Source: Desulfurococcales archaeon
GTDB lineage: Archaea; Thermoproteota; Thermoprotei_A; Sulfolobales; WANQ01
Assembly: GCA_027043985.1 (NCBI GenBank)
Contig: JALUDQ010000129.1
Location: 1 to 12,591, forward strand
Direction of reading: 5' to 3'
DNA length: 12,591 bases
Shown: positions 1 through 7,489 of the stretch, one piece after another
Layout: every line of letters begins with the position of its first letter
Position numbering within the stretch: position 1 is the first letter of the stretch
The notes under the pieces: generated by a model
Database searches by the model: none
Seen by the model: the letters and a program-made list of their open reading frames with translations, nothing else
Told to the model about the DNA's origin: nothing
Program-made: the position numbers and the translations under genes

Positions 1-93
1 GTTAGAAGAAAGCTACCAGTATTGAAGCTTAGAAGACCAAAACTATACAAAGATATAGTAGAGAGCCTCAGTGAAGGACCACATAATCATTAA
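1..93 (+). CDS. 3' end of an unidentified gene (partial)
   Basis: Frame 1 is open from the first base of the window to a TAA at 91-93; the other two + frames stop within the first few codons. The 30 visible residues are strongly basic at first (RRK, LRRPK) and end in GPHNH. This is the C-terminal tail of a protein whose body lies to the left of the window. It is too short to assign to a family. It runs in the same direction as the flavoprotein gene that follows, but 114 bp with a candidate promoter separate them, so it is probably a different transcript. A real coding tail is likely, though not proven. Confidence 0.5.
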   Translation, partial: VRRKLPVLKLRRPKLYKDIVESLSEGPHNH

Positions 94-157
94 TCATCAT
101 TCGAGTAGGGGCATCATCATAGACTTGCTTTCATAGTAGCTATAGCTCTGAACTACT

Positions 158-168
158 AAAATATTTAT
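158..168 (+). promoter_or_regulatory. Candidate TATA box for the flavoprotein/radical SAM pair
   Basis: An AT run reading aaaatatttat lies about 40-50 bp before the ATG at 208. An archaeal start site about 25 bp downstream would fall near 188-192, giving a leader of less than 20 nt that still includes the GGAG at 197-200. A perfect 10-bp palindrome (agctatagct, 138-147) lies just upstream. The match to the archaeal consensus is fair, not strong. Confidence 0.4.
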
Positions 169-207
169 TCTTGAACACCCTTAATCTTTCTGACTTGGAG
201 ATAGGAT

Positions 208-960
208 ATGGCAAGCAAAGAAGAAAAGATAAAGATATTGGGTATCAATGCTTCTCCCAGAAAATATGGTAATACCTTTAAACTATTATACATCGCTCTA
301 CGAACAGCTGAAAAATATGGAGCAGCTACAGAACTAGTCCACCTATATGATTATGATATAAAACCTTGTCTTGGCTGCTTAAGCGATATACAACACGCTT
401 GTAGGTATCCTTGCGTAATAGATGATGGGGCAAGAGTAATTCTAGACAAAATCTTGCAAGCCGATGGCCTAATTATAGCTACACCAATTTACTGGTACGG
501 CCCAAGCGGACACTTAAAGAACCTAATAGATAGGATGACTGTTTTCGAGAACATGATATTTATTGACGGATATAGCTGGGTTGAAGGAAAAGTAGCTGCA
601 TTCATTGCCACAGGTTCCGATAGCGGAGATATCAATACCATATCATATCTATCAATAGTATTGAACAGTATGGGATTCATAATACCACCTTGGGCTCTAG
701 CATATCATGCCAGAGAAGGAGATGTACTTGAAAACAAGAATGCCGTATTAGATGCAGCAAATATAGGTAAAATCATAGTTGAAACCACACACTTAATAAG
801 ATCTAAGAAAAGATGGTATGATCCATCATTGTTGAATAAAGATGAAATTAGGAAAATAATTGAGGAAACAAGAATAAGAGCACAAGAAAACAAAGAAGAT
901 CAATACCCATTGAGGATAAAGCAAATAAGCAAACTAATTAGCAGGGAAGAGTTAGAGTAA
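208..960 (+). CDS. Flavodoxin-fold NAD(P)H-dependent FMN reductase / iron-sulfur flavoprotein
   Basis: This 250-residue protein belongs to the NADPH-dependent FMN reductase / iron-sulfur flavoprotein (Isf) family, which binds FMN and passes electrons in the cytoplasm. The FMN phosphate loop is GINASPRKYGNT at residues 12-23, and the second flavin-contact segment is ATPIYWYGPSGHLKNLIDR at 91-109. Between them a cysteine cluster C54-x2-C57-x7-C65-x3-C69 is well placed to hold an Fe-S cluster, as in methanogen Isf proteins, although the spacing differs from the classical Isf pattern. The C-terminal 50 residues are charged and helical. The ATG is supported by GGAG at 197-200, 7 nt upstream. The radical SAM gene starts 4 nt after the stop, so the two are almost certainly co-transcribed. 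The electron donor role for that partner is inferred; the physiological substrate is unknown. Confidence 0.85.
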   Translation: MASKEEKIKILGINASPRKYGNTFKLLYIALRTAEKYGAATELVHLYDYDIKPCLGCLSDIQHACRYPCVIDDGARVILDKILQADGLIIATPIYWYGPSGHLKNLIDRMTVFENMIFIDGYSWVEGKVAAFIATGSDSGDINTISYLSIVLNSMGFIIPPWALAYHAREGDVLENKNAVLDAANIGKIIVETTHLIRSKKRWYDPSLLNKDEIRKIIEETRIRAQENKEDQYPLRIKQISKLISREELE

Positions 961-964
961 AATC

Positions 965-1735
965 ATGACTTATGATCCACTAATGTTAACAAATATAGTT
1001 GAAAGAGAAACCGTAAGAGGTTATAAGCGAAAATATTTTCGTTTTAGAAGAGATCGATGGTACGGCGGTATAGTCACCGGAGACGTAGTTGGATGCAATC
1101 TTAGATGCAAGTTCTGTTGGGCCTGGAGATTTACCTGGAACACTAGAGTTAGGGGAAAAATGCTTACACCGCAAGAAGCATTCCATATAATGAAAAAGAA
1201 AGCTGGGAGTAGAATAAAGAAGATGAGATTGAGTGGCGGGGAACCGACTATAGGATTTAATCATCTTATAAGACTAATTGAGTTAAGCATTAATGCAGGT
1301 TATCATTTTGTAATAGAGACAAACGGCATCCTCATAGGATTAAACTACTCATATGCAAGAGAAATAAGCAAGTTTCATGGACAGGGCATCGAAGTACGCG
1401 TATCAATAAAGGGTACTTCGCCCGAAGAATTCACAAGGCTTACTGGCGCACCTAGGGAATACTGGTTTACACAATTGAGAGCGCTTGAAAATCTTATAGA
1501 AGCCGGGTTAAGTGTAGGTGATGAAGTGTATCCTGCAGTGATGCTTAGTTTTTCAACAAAGAAAAATGTTTTATATCTTAAGGAGAAACTAAGAGAAATA
1601 GATGAAAATTTACCGGAATACATTGACCCCGAATACGTGATATTATATCCTCATGTAGAATATCTTCTTAAAGTGATGAAATTGAAGCCTAAGATAGCAT
1701 ATAGACCAGACAATGTTCCAGAGGAACTTATTTAA
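965..1735 (+). CDS. Radical SAM protein of unknown substrate
   Basis: The 256-residue protein carries the radical SAM signature C44-x3-C48-x2-C51 (CNLRCKFCW), which binds a [4Fe-4S] cluster and S-adenosylmethionine. It is followed by SGGEP at 90-94 (SAM amino-group contact) and ETNG at 118-121, in the order expected for a partial TIM barrel. The overall look resembles pyruvate-formate-lyase-activating-enzyme relatives. There is no further cysteine cluster in the C-terminal half, so no auxiliary Fe-S cluster is evident, and at 256 residues it is a minimal version of the fold. It lies 4 nt behind the iron-sulfur flavoprotein, which is a plausible reductant for the SAM cluster (inference). Its last 8 bp, including the stop, overlap the convergent glycosylase gene. 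The family is clear; the substrate cannot be told from the sequence. Confidence 0.88.
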   Translation: MTYDPLMLTNIVERETVRGYKRKYFRFRRDRWYGGIVTGDVVGCNLRCKFCWAWRFTWNTRVRGKMLTPQEAFHIMKKKAGSRIKKMRLSGGEPTIGFNHLIRLIELSINAGYHFVIETNGILIGLNYSYAREISKFHGQGIEVRVSIKGTSPEEFTRLTGAPREYWFTQLRALENLIEAGLSVGDEVYPAVMLSFSTKKNVLYLKEKLREIDENLPEYIDPEYVILYPHVEYLLKVMKLKPKIAYRPDNVPEELI

Positions 1736-2639
1736 CTATCATATTTCGATTAAGACATATATCTCTAAACGGACAAACACTGCATTTATTCTTAGAGCAC
1801 CATAGGCTGTCATGAACATAAGCTATCGTTTGAATAAAGCCACTAAGGCGACCATACATCAGATTGAAGAAACCAGTAATACATTTTTCCCTAAGAGAAC
1901 ATTGAGGACAATACGCATCATATTCTAGACATTGTTTTTTACTTGGAACTATGAGTTCCTTGTCATTAATTAGTCTTAAACGGGTAGCAAATCTTCTTAA
2001 ATGGATGTCACTTGGCGTAAAAATTGTATCGTATTTACTGAATAGGAGGAACGCGTCTACGACTTTAGGGCCTATATACTTTATCTCCATTAATTCTCTT
2101 CTAAGCTTCCAGGGATTTTTCTTGAAGTTTATATCTGATAGAGTTTCGAGTATTTCGTGTAGTTGTCTTAGCTGGTAACTCTGGCTCTTTATAGTATTAA
2201 GTCTTCTCTTTATTGTATCAGTTTCAAAGAATTCCAAGTTATTGAACAAGTATCTTGCCCAACGCTTTACATTTCTATGATAATCTGTATTACGGGAAAG
2301 AAAAGTCAATACTAGAATAAAGGGCCTATCAAAACTACTAACGATAATTCTCAATCTCCTATAGCTATTAATAATTTTAAAGATAGTCTTAGACTTATAT
2401 CCTATCTTGTTAAGATGTTCAAAGGGATTAAACCATAATCCAGTCCACTCCTTAAACGTCTCCTCACTACAACCTTTACAGGATAGTGTGTTTCCCGTTT
2501 TCTTTAGTAATGCTCCAAGGTTATAGCCTGCTATCTTTATCCAAGCATTATCTTTTCTCACAAACAGAGCGGAGACAAAGCTCGGGTACATAGAGAGTTC
2601 TAAGTCTATATCGCTATAGAGTTTCTTGACGCTAGACAT
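1728..2639 (-). CDS. OGG1-like HhH-GPD DNA glycosylase/lyase with two cysteine clusters
   Basis: This 303-residue protein is a helix-hairpin-helix GPD base-excision-repair enzyme. The hairpin motif at 183-200 (LMEIKYIGPKVVDAFLLF) carries K192 at the catalytic lysine position, and D211 in PSDIHLRRF is the GPD aspartate. The 19-residue K-to-D spacing equals that of OGG1. Upstream segments (RLRII at 95-99, SRNTDYHRNV at 115-124) also follow the OGG layout, so a bifunctional glycosylase/AP lyase acting on damaged bases is likely. A cluster C237-x6-C244-x2-C247-x5-C253 exactly matches the endonuclease III [4Fe-4S] loop. A second set, C281-x4-C286-x2-C289-x5-C295, lies at the C-terminus, and a CKGC pair occurs at 54-57. 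The ATG at 2639 lies 49 bp after aspS, with an AT-rich box near 2666-2676 that could give a short or no leader. Substrate preference is not determined. Confidence 0.82.
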   Translation of the reverse strand: MSSVKKLYSDIDLELSMYPSFVSALFVRKDNAWIKIAGYNLGALLKKTGNTLSCKGCSEETFKEWTGLWFNPFEHLNKIGYKSKTIFKIINSYRRLRIIVSSFDRPFILVLTFLSRNTDYHRNVKRWARYLFNNLEFFETDTIKRRLNTIKSQSYQLRQLHEILETLSDINFKKNPWKLRRELMEIKYIGPKVVDAFLLFSKYDTIFTPSDIHLRRFATRLRLINDKELIVPSKKQCLEYDAYCPQCSLREKCITGFFNLMYGRLSGFIQTIAYVHDSLWCSKNKCSVCPFRDICLNRNMIVK

Positions 2640-2688
2640 GGTTTGCCCTAGGTGTAACTGAGAGGTAAAATATATGAAGCAAAGAGTA

Positions 2689-3945
2689 TTAGGGTTCTAA
2701 GATGTCCGGTGTTCGTGGGTATAAGGCTGCTTCATGTATTTTCTCCAATTGCAGAATAGTTTGTAGGAGCCTTTCAACACCTATACCAAAGCCTCCATGT
2801 GGTGGGAATCCGTATTCAAACATGTCAAGATACCATGAAAAGCTCTCCGGATTCAATCCCTTTGCAATCATTCTCTCTCTTAATCTTTTTGGATCATGTT
2901 CTCTTAAGCCTCCTGAAGACCATTCAACACCATATTGGCCAGGACCATACATGTCTATTCTATGAGCCATTCGTGGATCCTCATCTTTTAGCTTATAGTA
3001 GAAGGCTACCACTTGTTCTGGAAACTCTGTTACAAAGAATGGCACATCAAACTCATTGCATAGTGCTCTTTCCTCATCAGAGCCGAAATCATCTCCCCAC
3101 TGTATATCAAAACCTTTTCTCTTAATTACCTCTAATGCTTCCTCGTAGCTTAGTTTGTGATAGTATTCCGGTACTTCTAATTTCACGTTAAGTATCTTTA
3201 ACTCATTCTCGTTTTCTTCATGTATTTTCTCATAAATATATTTCACCAATCTGAACTGTATTTCCATTAACTCGTCAGGTGTTGTCAACGCCTTCTCAAC
3301 ATCTATTTGCCAGAACTCAGTTAGATGCTTACGAGTTCTAGATTTCTCAGCCCTAAAGCTCGGGCCTATTGTGAAAACCTTACCAAATGCTGGAATAGCT
3401 GATTGCTTATATAGTTGCGCACTTTGCGCTAAGTAAGCTATTTTATCAAAATATGTTACTTTAAAGAGATTTGCGCCGCCCTCTGTAGCCGTCGCTATTA
3501 TTATCGGGAAATTTAGTTCAACAAATCCCTTTTTATAAAAGTACTCACGAGCCGCCTTTAATAGTGTTGATCTTACACGAAATATTGCCCTTACCTTAGG
3601 TCTTCTTATATCAAGATACCGGTACTTTATACGTGTCGGGAACTCTGCTTCAACTTTATCAGATAAGTCTATTGGGAGGGGCTTTGAAGGTGCTATTACC
3701 TCTAATTCTTCTGCAATTATCTCATGTCCTAATTTAGCAATACTACTGGTAACGTACTCTCCCTTAACTCTGATGAAATACTCGAAGCCCAGCTCTGTAA
3801 AGGTCTTCCAGATATCTTCTCCTACAATATTGCGTTTTACAGTAACCTGTTCTATTCCATCAAAGGTTCTTAATACTATGAAGCCTACTCTACCAAGTCT
3901 TCTTATATTTAGGACGTGACCATAAACCTCTTTCTTCTCTACCAA
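2689..3945 (-). CDS. aspS: Aspartyl-tRNA synthetase, archaeal/eukaryotic type
   Basis: This class II enzyme activates aspartate and charges tRNA-Asp in the cytoplasm. An N-terminal OB-fold anticodon domain (about 1-85, with GIEQVTV at 30-36) is followed by the AspRS-specific linker PLPIDLSDKV, then TRIKYRYLDIRRP at 104-116. The catalytic core has TEGGANLF at 154-161, aspartate-site LAQSAQLYKQ at 172-181 with K180, motif 2 FRAEKSRTRKHLTEF at 197-211 and motif 3 GIGVERL at 387-393. Length is 418 residues; the N-terminus is roughly 14 residues shorter than in Thermococcales AspRS. The start is TTG at 3945: an in-frame stop lies only 7-9 bases further upstream (3952-3954) and a good ribosome site (GAGGTAGGGG) sits just before it. 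The usual QSPQ motif reads QSAQ here. Whether it also charges tRNA-Asn is open; K71 sits where the discriminating lysine of Thermococcus AspRS is expected, but the partner tryptophan appears as L12 (alignment by eye). Confidence 0.9.
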   Translation of the reverse strand: MVEKKEVYGHVLNIRRLGRVGFIVLRTFDGIEQVTVKRNIVGEDIWKTFTELGFEYFIRVKGEYVTSSIAKLGHEIIAEELEVIAPSKPLPIDLSDKVEAEFPTRIKYRYLDIRRPKVRAIFRVRSTLLKAAREYFYKKGFVELNFPIIIATATEGGANLFKVTYFDKIAYLAQSAQLYKQSAIPAFGKVFTIGPSFRAEKSRTRKHLTEFWQIDVEKALTTPDELMEIQFRLVKYIYEKIHEENENELKILNVKLEVPEYYHKLSYEEALEVIKRKGFDIQWGDDFGSDEERALCNEFDVPFFVTEFPEQVVAFYYKLKDEDPRMAHRIDMYGPGQYGVEWSSGGLREHDPKRLRERMIAKGLNPESFSWYLDMFEYGFPPHGGFGIGVERLLQTILQLEKIHEAALYPRTPDILEP

Positions 3946-3997
3946 AAACCCCTACCTCTAAAGTTAACGCTCTATTGTATTCGGAACATATAGCCTC

Positions 3998-4008
3998 TAA
4001 AAAATATA
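3998..4008 (-). promoter_or_regulatory. Candidate TATA box for aspS
   Basis: On the - strand this reads TATATTTTTTA, within the 108-bp gap between mgtE and aspS. A start site about 25 bp downstream would fall near 3975-3980, leaving a leader of about 30-35 nt that contains the GAGGT ribosome site. The T run could equally terminate mgtE transcription. aspS may therefore be transcribed separately from mgtE. Confidence 0.4.
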
Positions 4009-4053
4009 CCCAGCCTAGTGGTAAAACACGCGGATATTAGATTAGATAGCGGC

Positions 4054-5427
4054 TTAGAATTTTATTCCCAATATAATTATTGCTAATGTAAAGTATAGCG
4101 TTAAACCTATGGAGTCTGCAATAGTTGTTATTAATGGTGCTGAGATTACTGCCGGATCTATTCCTACACGAGCTGCTATTAATGGAAGTAAAGCACCTAT
4201 CATACTGGCCACAAACACAACTAATATTATCGCGAGGGACACAACTATAGATACGTTGAATATGTGTGCTATGGAATAGCTTAATGTGAAGGCTAGGGGG
4301 GATAATATCAAACCTAGTAGGAGAGATGTAGTTGATTCCTTAATAATTATCCTTGGTATATCGCTAAATCTAATCTCTCCAGTTGCAAGAGAGCGTATGA
4401 CGAGTGTTGCTGATTGCGAGCCAGCATTGCCTCCAGTATCGGTTAGCAATGGTATAAAGAATGATAAAGCTATAACCGAGGCCAATACTTTCTCATAGAA
4501 GCTTAGTATACTTATAGTTACAGCTTCCGTGAGATACAAGAATATAAGCCATACCGCCCTCTTCCTAACAAGCTCAACTATACGTGCTGTAAGGTAGGGC
4601 TCTCTTATCTTTGGCATACCGCCGAACTTGACTATATCCTCTGAGGCCTCAGCAACTATAACATCCATCAGATCATCAGCACTTATGGCTCCCAGAAGTT
4701 TTCCATTTTCATCCACAACAGGTACTTCGTCAAGATCGTATTTTACTACGATTTTTATTACTTCTTCTTGATCCATTGATGCTTTTACTGCAACAAAGTT
4801 TCTCGTCATTATTTCTTTTAACTTCTTATTTCTAGGTGACGTTAAGAAAACTTTAACATCAACAACGCCTATTAGTTTTCCCTCATCATCGACTACGTAA
4901 ATATAACGTGATGTTTCATATTCTTCGAATTTAAGTCTTATAACAAACTCTTTTACAGCCTCATCAACAAGTTGGCTATAGTGAAATATGGGAATTCGAG
5001 TAGTCATAACCCCACCAGCACTCTCTGGAGGATATGCGAGTAGTGGTTTTACTTCCTCAAGTTTCCATAAAGGTAGCTCTTTTATCAGTGCTCTGCGATA
5101 AGTAGGGGGAAGCTTTACTAGTAAATCAGCTACTTCGTCAGGAGGGAGATCAACTACTATTCTAGCCAGACGGGCTGGTCCTATGACTTTTATAACATCT
5201 AGCAATATTTGTTGTGGAAGCCTTGAAATTATTTCGACATATACATTATCTGGAATTATTGCAGCGAGACGTCTCCTTTCATCGGAGTCTAATCGTTCAA
5301 ATATATCTATAAGATCTTGTGGTCTGAGTTCAGCTAGTATCTTTGGATACCTTATACCCCTCTCTAGCTCCTCTCTAACTTCTTCTAGTATACGCTCAAA
5401 ATCCTTTGCTTCACTCAACTTCATCAC
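4054..5427 (-). CDS. mgtE: MgtE-family magnesium transporter/channel
   Basis: This 457-residue inner-membrane protein imports Mg2+ (possibly Co2+) and is gated by cytoplasmic Mg2+. The order is classic MgtE. An acidic/basic helical N domain (about 1-130) ends in YPPESAGGVMT (132-142). A pair of CBS domains follows (about 143-260, with the repeats RYIYVVDDEGKLIGVV and DEVPVVDENGKLLGAI). The C-terminal membrane domain has five segments (about 292-457). The pore signature PLLTDTGGNAGSQSATLVIR is at 326-345. In the last helix, GIDPAV (D424) and TTIADSIG (D438) carry the acidic residues; D438 probably corresponds to the ion-selecting aspartate of Thermus MgtE. The first codon is GTG at 5427, immediately followed by ATG at 5424; GGTGATG straddles both, so the exact start is uncertain by one residue. 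Confidence 0.95.
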   Translation of the reverse strand: MMKLSEAKDFERILEEVREELERGIRYPKILAELRPQDLIDIFERLDSDERRRLAAIIPDNVYVEIISRLPQQILLDVIKVIGPARLARIVVDLPPDEVADLLVKLPPTYRRALIKELPLWKLEEVKPLLAYPPESAGGVMTTRIPIFHYSQLVDEAVKEFVIRLKFEEYETSRYIYVVDDEGKLIGVVDVKVFLTSPRNKKLKEIMTRNFVAVKASMDQEEVIKIVVKYDLDEVPVVDENGKLLGAISADDLMDVIVAEASEDIVKFGGMPKIREPYLTARIVELVRKRAVWLIFLYLTEAVTISILSFYEKVLASVIALSFFIPLLTDTGGNAGSQSATLVIRSLATGEIRFSDIPRIIIKESTTSLLLGLILSPLAFTLSYSIAHIFNVSIVVSLAIILVVFVASMIGALLPLIAARVGIDPAVISAPLITTIADSIGLTLYFTLAIIILGIKF

Positions 5428-5467
5428 CAGGTTTCAGCCAGTCTTTGTATCTTTTGCCTACATCTTC

Positions 5468-5475
5468 TTTATAAA
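5468..5475. promoter_or_regulatory. Palindromic TATA element between divergent genes
   Basis: The sequence tttataaa is its own reverse complement and is the only good TATA element in the 81 bp between mgtE (start 5427) and the unknown + strand gene (start 5509). A start site about 25 bp away would fall near 5497 on the + strand and near 5447 on the - strand. Both are compatible with the starts chosen. Two transcripts may share one TBP site, with direction set by flanking bases. Confidence 0.45.
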
Positions 5476-5508
5476 ATACTGTCTCCCAGTAACGTTTTGG
5501 AGAGAGGA

Positions 5509-6603
5509 GTGCTTGCTCTTGATAACCGTTATCCTAACATTATTTTATACGCGGAGTACGACAAGAGACTTAATGTGAGAGAGAGAATCTATTTACCTAT
5601 CCCTCAAACAAAAATAATCCTTAGGAAACCAATAGATCTTCTAAGCATAGAGTTGAAATCTTCTGGGAAAATAGAAGAGATCGAAAAGAAGAAATTATTG
5701 GTAATGTTAAATGACAAAACTAATGTAGTTGAAATAAACTATGAAGTAGAGAACAAGGCGCCGCTATACAGCGAATGGGTGATTGCTCCTCCAACATGCT
5801 ATACGATTGACGCGACAATACGAGCTCCATTACCGTTAAAATCTTTAATAAATGCGGAAGAATACGGTTTTCATGCTTGGGGAAAATATGGTTATAGTAG
5901 ATGGATCAGTAATACACCTAGGCGAGAATATGTTCTCTCAATCGATAAGTATCTTGTAATAGATGAGCGAACGCATATAATTGCGTCACTAGATGAAGAA
6001 GGACTTGATGAATTGAAAATACAAGTAGAGCAAGCATATATGAAAACTAAAGAGATAATGCCATGGAAAAGACCTCTTATAGTCCATAACACTAATATGA
6101 GTACTTTTATCTCGTCGTACATAGTATTTTTGAATAATTTTTCTTGGGAAAACATAGTTGAATTAATTGTAAAAAGCATTATGGTGAACACCACTAATAT
6201 TCCACTGGAGAATAAGTTATTAGAATCCATTAGAATACTAATCGAGAAGAAGAAAGAAGAAAATATAGTTGAAAATAAGAATCCCTATCTTGGACTTATA
6301 AAAATGTACGGTAAAGATTTCTTATTTAGAATGCTTAACGAAATACTTAGTTCTTGTCCAAATAATTTTAAATCAATTCTAGGAAAAATCTTCGGGAAAA
6401 ACGTTGACATAATAATATCATTACTAAAACGTAATGATGCTGAAATAAGCATAGAAGATAACAGTATAACATGTGTTAAGGGACCATGCATAATAGTTTT
6501 AGAAAAAGAAGGCATAGAATACCTAAAAGCTATACTTGAGGAAGGAATTTCATTAAAGATAGGCGGAGAATATATGGGTAGGTCAGCAGTTCATTTGTTC
6601 TAA
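5509..6603 (+). CDS. Conserved-looking archaeal protein of unknown function
   Basis: I do not recognise this protein (364 residues from the GTG at 5509). It is soluble, with no signal peptide and no membrane segment. The first 155 or so residues look beta-rich (alternating hydrophobic strands such as NIILYAEYD and KLLVMLND). They include an aromatic/proline stretch (APLYSEWVIAPPTCYTID, then GFHAWGKYGYSRW) that could line a binding site. The rest is mainly helical, with a lysine/glutamate-rich linker (EKKKEEN) near residue 250 and a final beta-like unit with two cysteines (ITCVKGPC). The GTG is preferred because GGAG at 5499-5502 sits 6 nt before it; a TTG at 5497 in the same frame would add four residues and erase that site. 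It diverges from mgtE and converges on the TatD-like gene. No function is proposed. Confidence 0.75.
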   Translation: MLALDNRYPNIILYAEYDKRLNVRERIYLPIPQTKIILRKPIDLLSIELKSSGKIEEIEKKKLLVMLNDKTNVVEINYEVENKAPLYSEWVIAPPTCYTIDATIRAPLPLKSLINAEEYGFHAWGKYGYSRWISNTPRREYVLSIDKYLVIDERTHIIASLDEEGLDELKIQVEQAYMKTKEIMPWKRPLIVHNTNMSTFISSYIVFLNNFSWENIVELIVKSIMVNTTNIPLENKLLESIRILIEKKKEENIVENKNPYLGLIKMYGKDFLFRMLNEILSSCPNNFKSILGKIFGKNVDIIISLLKRNDAEISIEDNSITCVKGPCIIVLEKEGIEYLKAILEEGISLKIGGEYMGRSAVHLF

Positions 6604-6621
6604 AACTAAGAGTTAAATTAA

Positions 6622-7392
6622 TTATAAAACGTACTTCACTCCTAGTCTTCTAAATATTCTCGCAACATTCTCCTTTAATACCTTGATTAATTCTACAGAC
6701 TCTATTCCTTTTTCGGATGATATAATATGTATAAGCCACGGGATTAGAGAGGGGCCTAATTTCCTGCCCCTATACTCGTAGGGACCGTCACTCTCAGTTA
6801 ATATGATTGAGAGTGGAGATTTCCTTAAGACTTCTTTATGCTTTCTTTGAAAATCAACTGAGGGGTTGATTGTTATATAGTATCCTAGGCTTTCAATATC
6901 CTTTATCATATTTATGGGGCCGCTATACCAGTGTAAAATAGCTATTGGTACATCATTTCTATATAGTTCTTCTAATACCATACGCCAAGTGCCTAGTGCA
7001 TGCACGTTAACTAGTAGATTGTTTTCAGCCGCTATTTTTACAAGTTCCTTAAATATTATGACTTGTTTATCCATAGTGTCTCTTCTAAAATAAGAATCTA
7101 ATCCTATTTCACCAAGCATTTTTATTTTATCAATATGCTCTCTAAAATAATCAATAGCTCCCAAAGCTTCTCTAAACGAGATATCGTGGCCTATAACCCA
7201 TGGATGAATGCCTACACCGGGGAAAACATTGTTAAATTTTCTAGAGATGTTTATTGTCTTGTTTGATGAATCTAAGTCATCCGATACAGCAAATATTAAA
7301 GTATCTTTAACTAGTTCACCTATATAGTCCGTACTGTACTCGTAAAGGTGGCAATGAGCATCAATATAAGTTACATCAGATAAGTTATACAT
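6622..7392 (-). CDS. TatD-family metal-dependent hydrolase (putative DNase)
   Basis: The 256-residue protein has the full metal-site set of the TatD branch of the amidohydrolase superfamily. This comprises DAHCH at 11-15 (H13, H15), GIHPW at 61-65, GEIGLD at 94-99 (E95), NVHALG at 129-134 (H131), ILHWYSG at 152-158 (H154) and TESDGPY at 199-205 (D202). TatD enzymes are cytoplasmic Mg2+-dependent nucleases acting on 3' ends in DNA repair or turnover; relatives can have other substrates, so nuclease activity is inferred. Length matches the family (about 255-265). The ATG at 7392 is preceded by GGGGAG three bases upstream, which is close spacing. The gene lies downstream of hppA on the same strand, 97 bp away with a hairpin between, and converges on the unknown gene with 18 bp between stops. 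Confidence 0.88.
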   Translation of the reverse strand: MYNLSDVTYIDAHCHLYEYSTDYIGELVKDTLIFAVSDDLDSSNKTINISRKFNNVFPGVGIHPWVIGHDISFREALGAIDYFREHIDKIKMLGEIGLDSYFRRDTMDKQVIIFKELVKIAAENNLLVNVHALGTWRMVLEELYRNDVPIAILHWYSGPINMIKDIESLGYYITINPSVDFQRKHKEVLRKSPLSIILTESDGPYEYRGRKLGPSLIPWLIHIISSEKGIESVELIKVLKENVARIFRRLGVKYVL

Positions 7393-7464
7393 TTTCTCCC
7401 CACGTTTTCACATAATACAGAATCCGTATCTACGAGTAAAAATTTTGTATGTGTAGTGAGATCT

Positions 7465-7483
7465 AGCTAAAAATATTTTAGCT
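7465..7483 (-). terminator. AT-rich hairpin just after hppA, candidate terminator
   Basis: An inverted repeat with 8-bp arms (agctaaaa / ttttagct) and a 3-nt loop begins 7 bp past the hppA stop codon. A further AAAATTTTT run lies at about 7438-7446 on the - strand. Archaeal termination relies mainly on T runs, so the hairpin may be a 3' end stabiliser or an accidental palindrome. The T run could also act as the TATA element for the TatD-like gene. Confidence 0.3.
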
Positions 7484-7489
7484 GATTCA

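Noticed and set aside
70..119. Two ATGATGA motifs and a CTGA on the - strand, resembling a second C/D sRNA
   Set aside because: Only 13 nt separate the two C-like motifs, leaving no room for a guide plus D' box. The CTGA falls in the coding tail at the left edge, and there is no terminal stem.
986..1264. A 92-codon - strand open frame opposite the radical SAM gene
   Set aside because: The + strand frame carries the CxxxCxxC, GGEP and ETNG motifs; the reverse frame has no motif and an implausible composition.
4012..4036. A tRNA D-arm-like string (agcctagtggtaaaacacgcgg) in the mgtE-aspS gap
   Set aside because: There is no matching acceptor stem, anticodon arm or T loop (GTTCRANYC) at the right distance on either strand.
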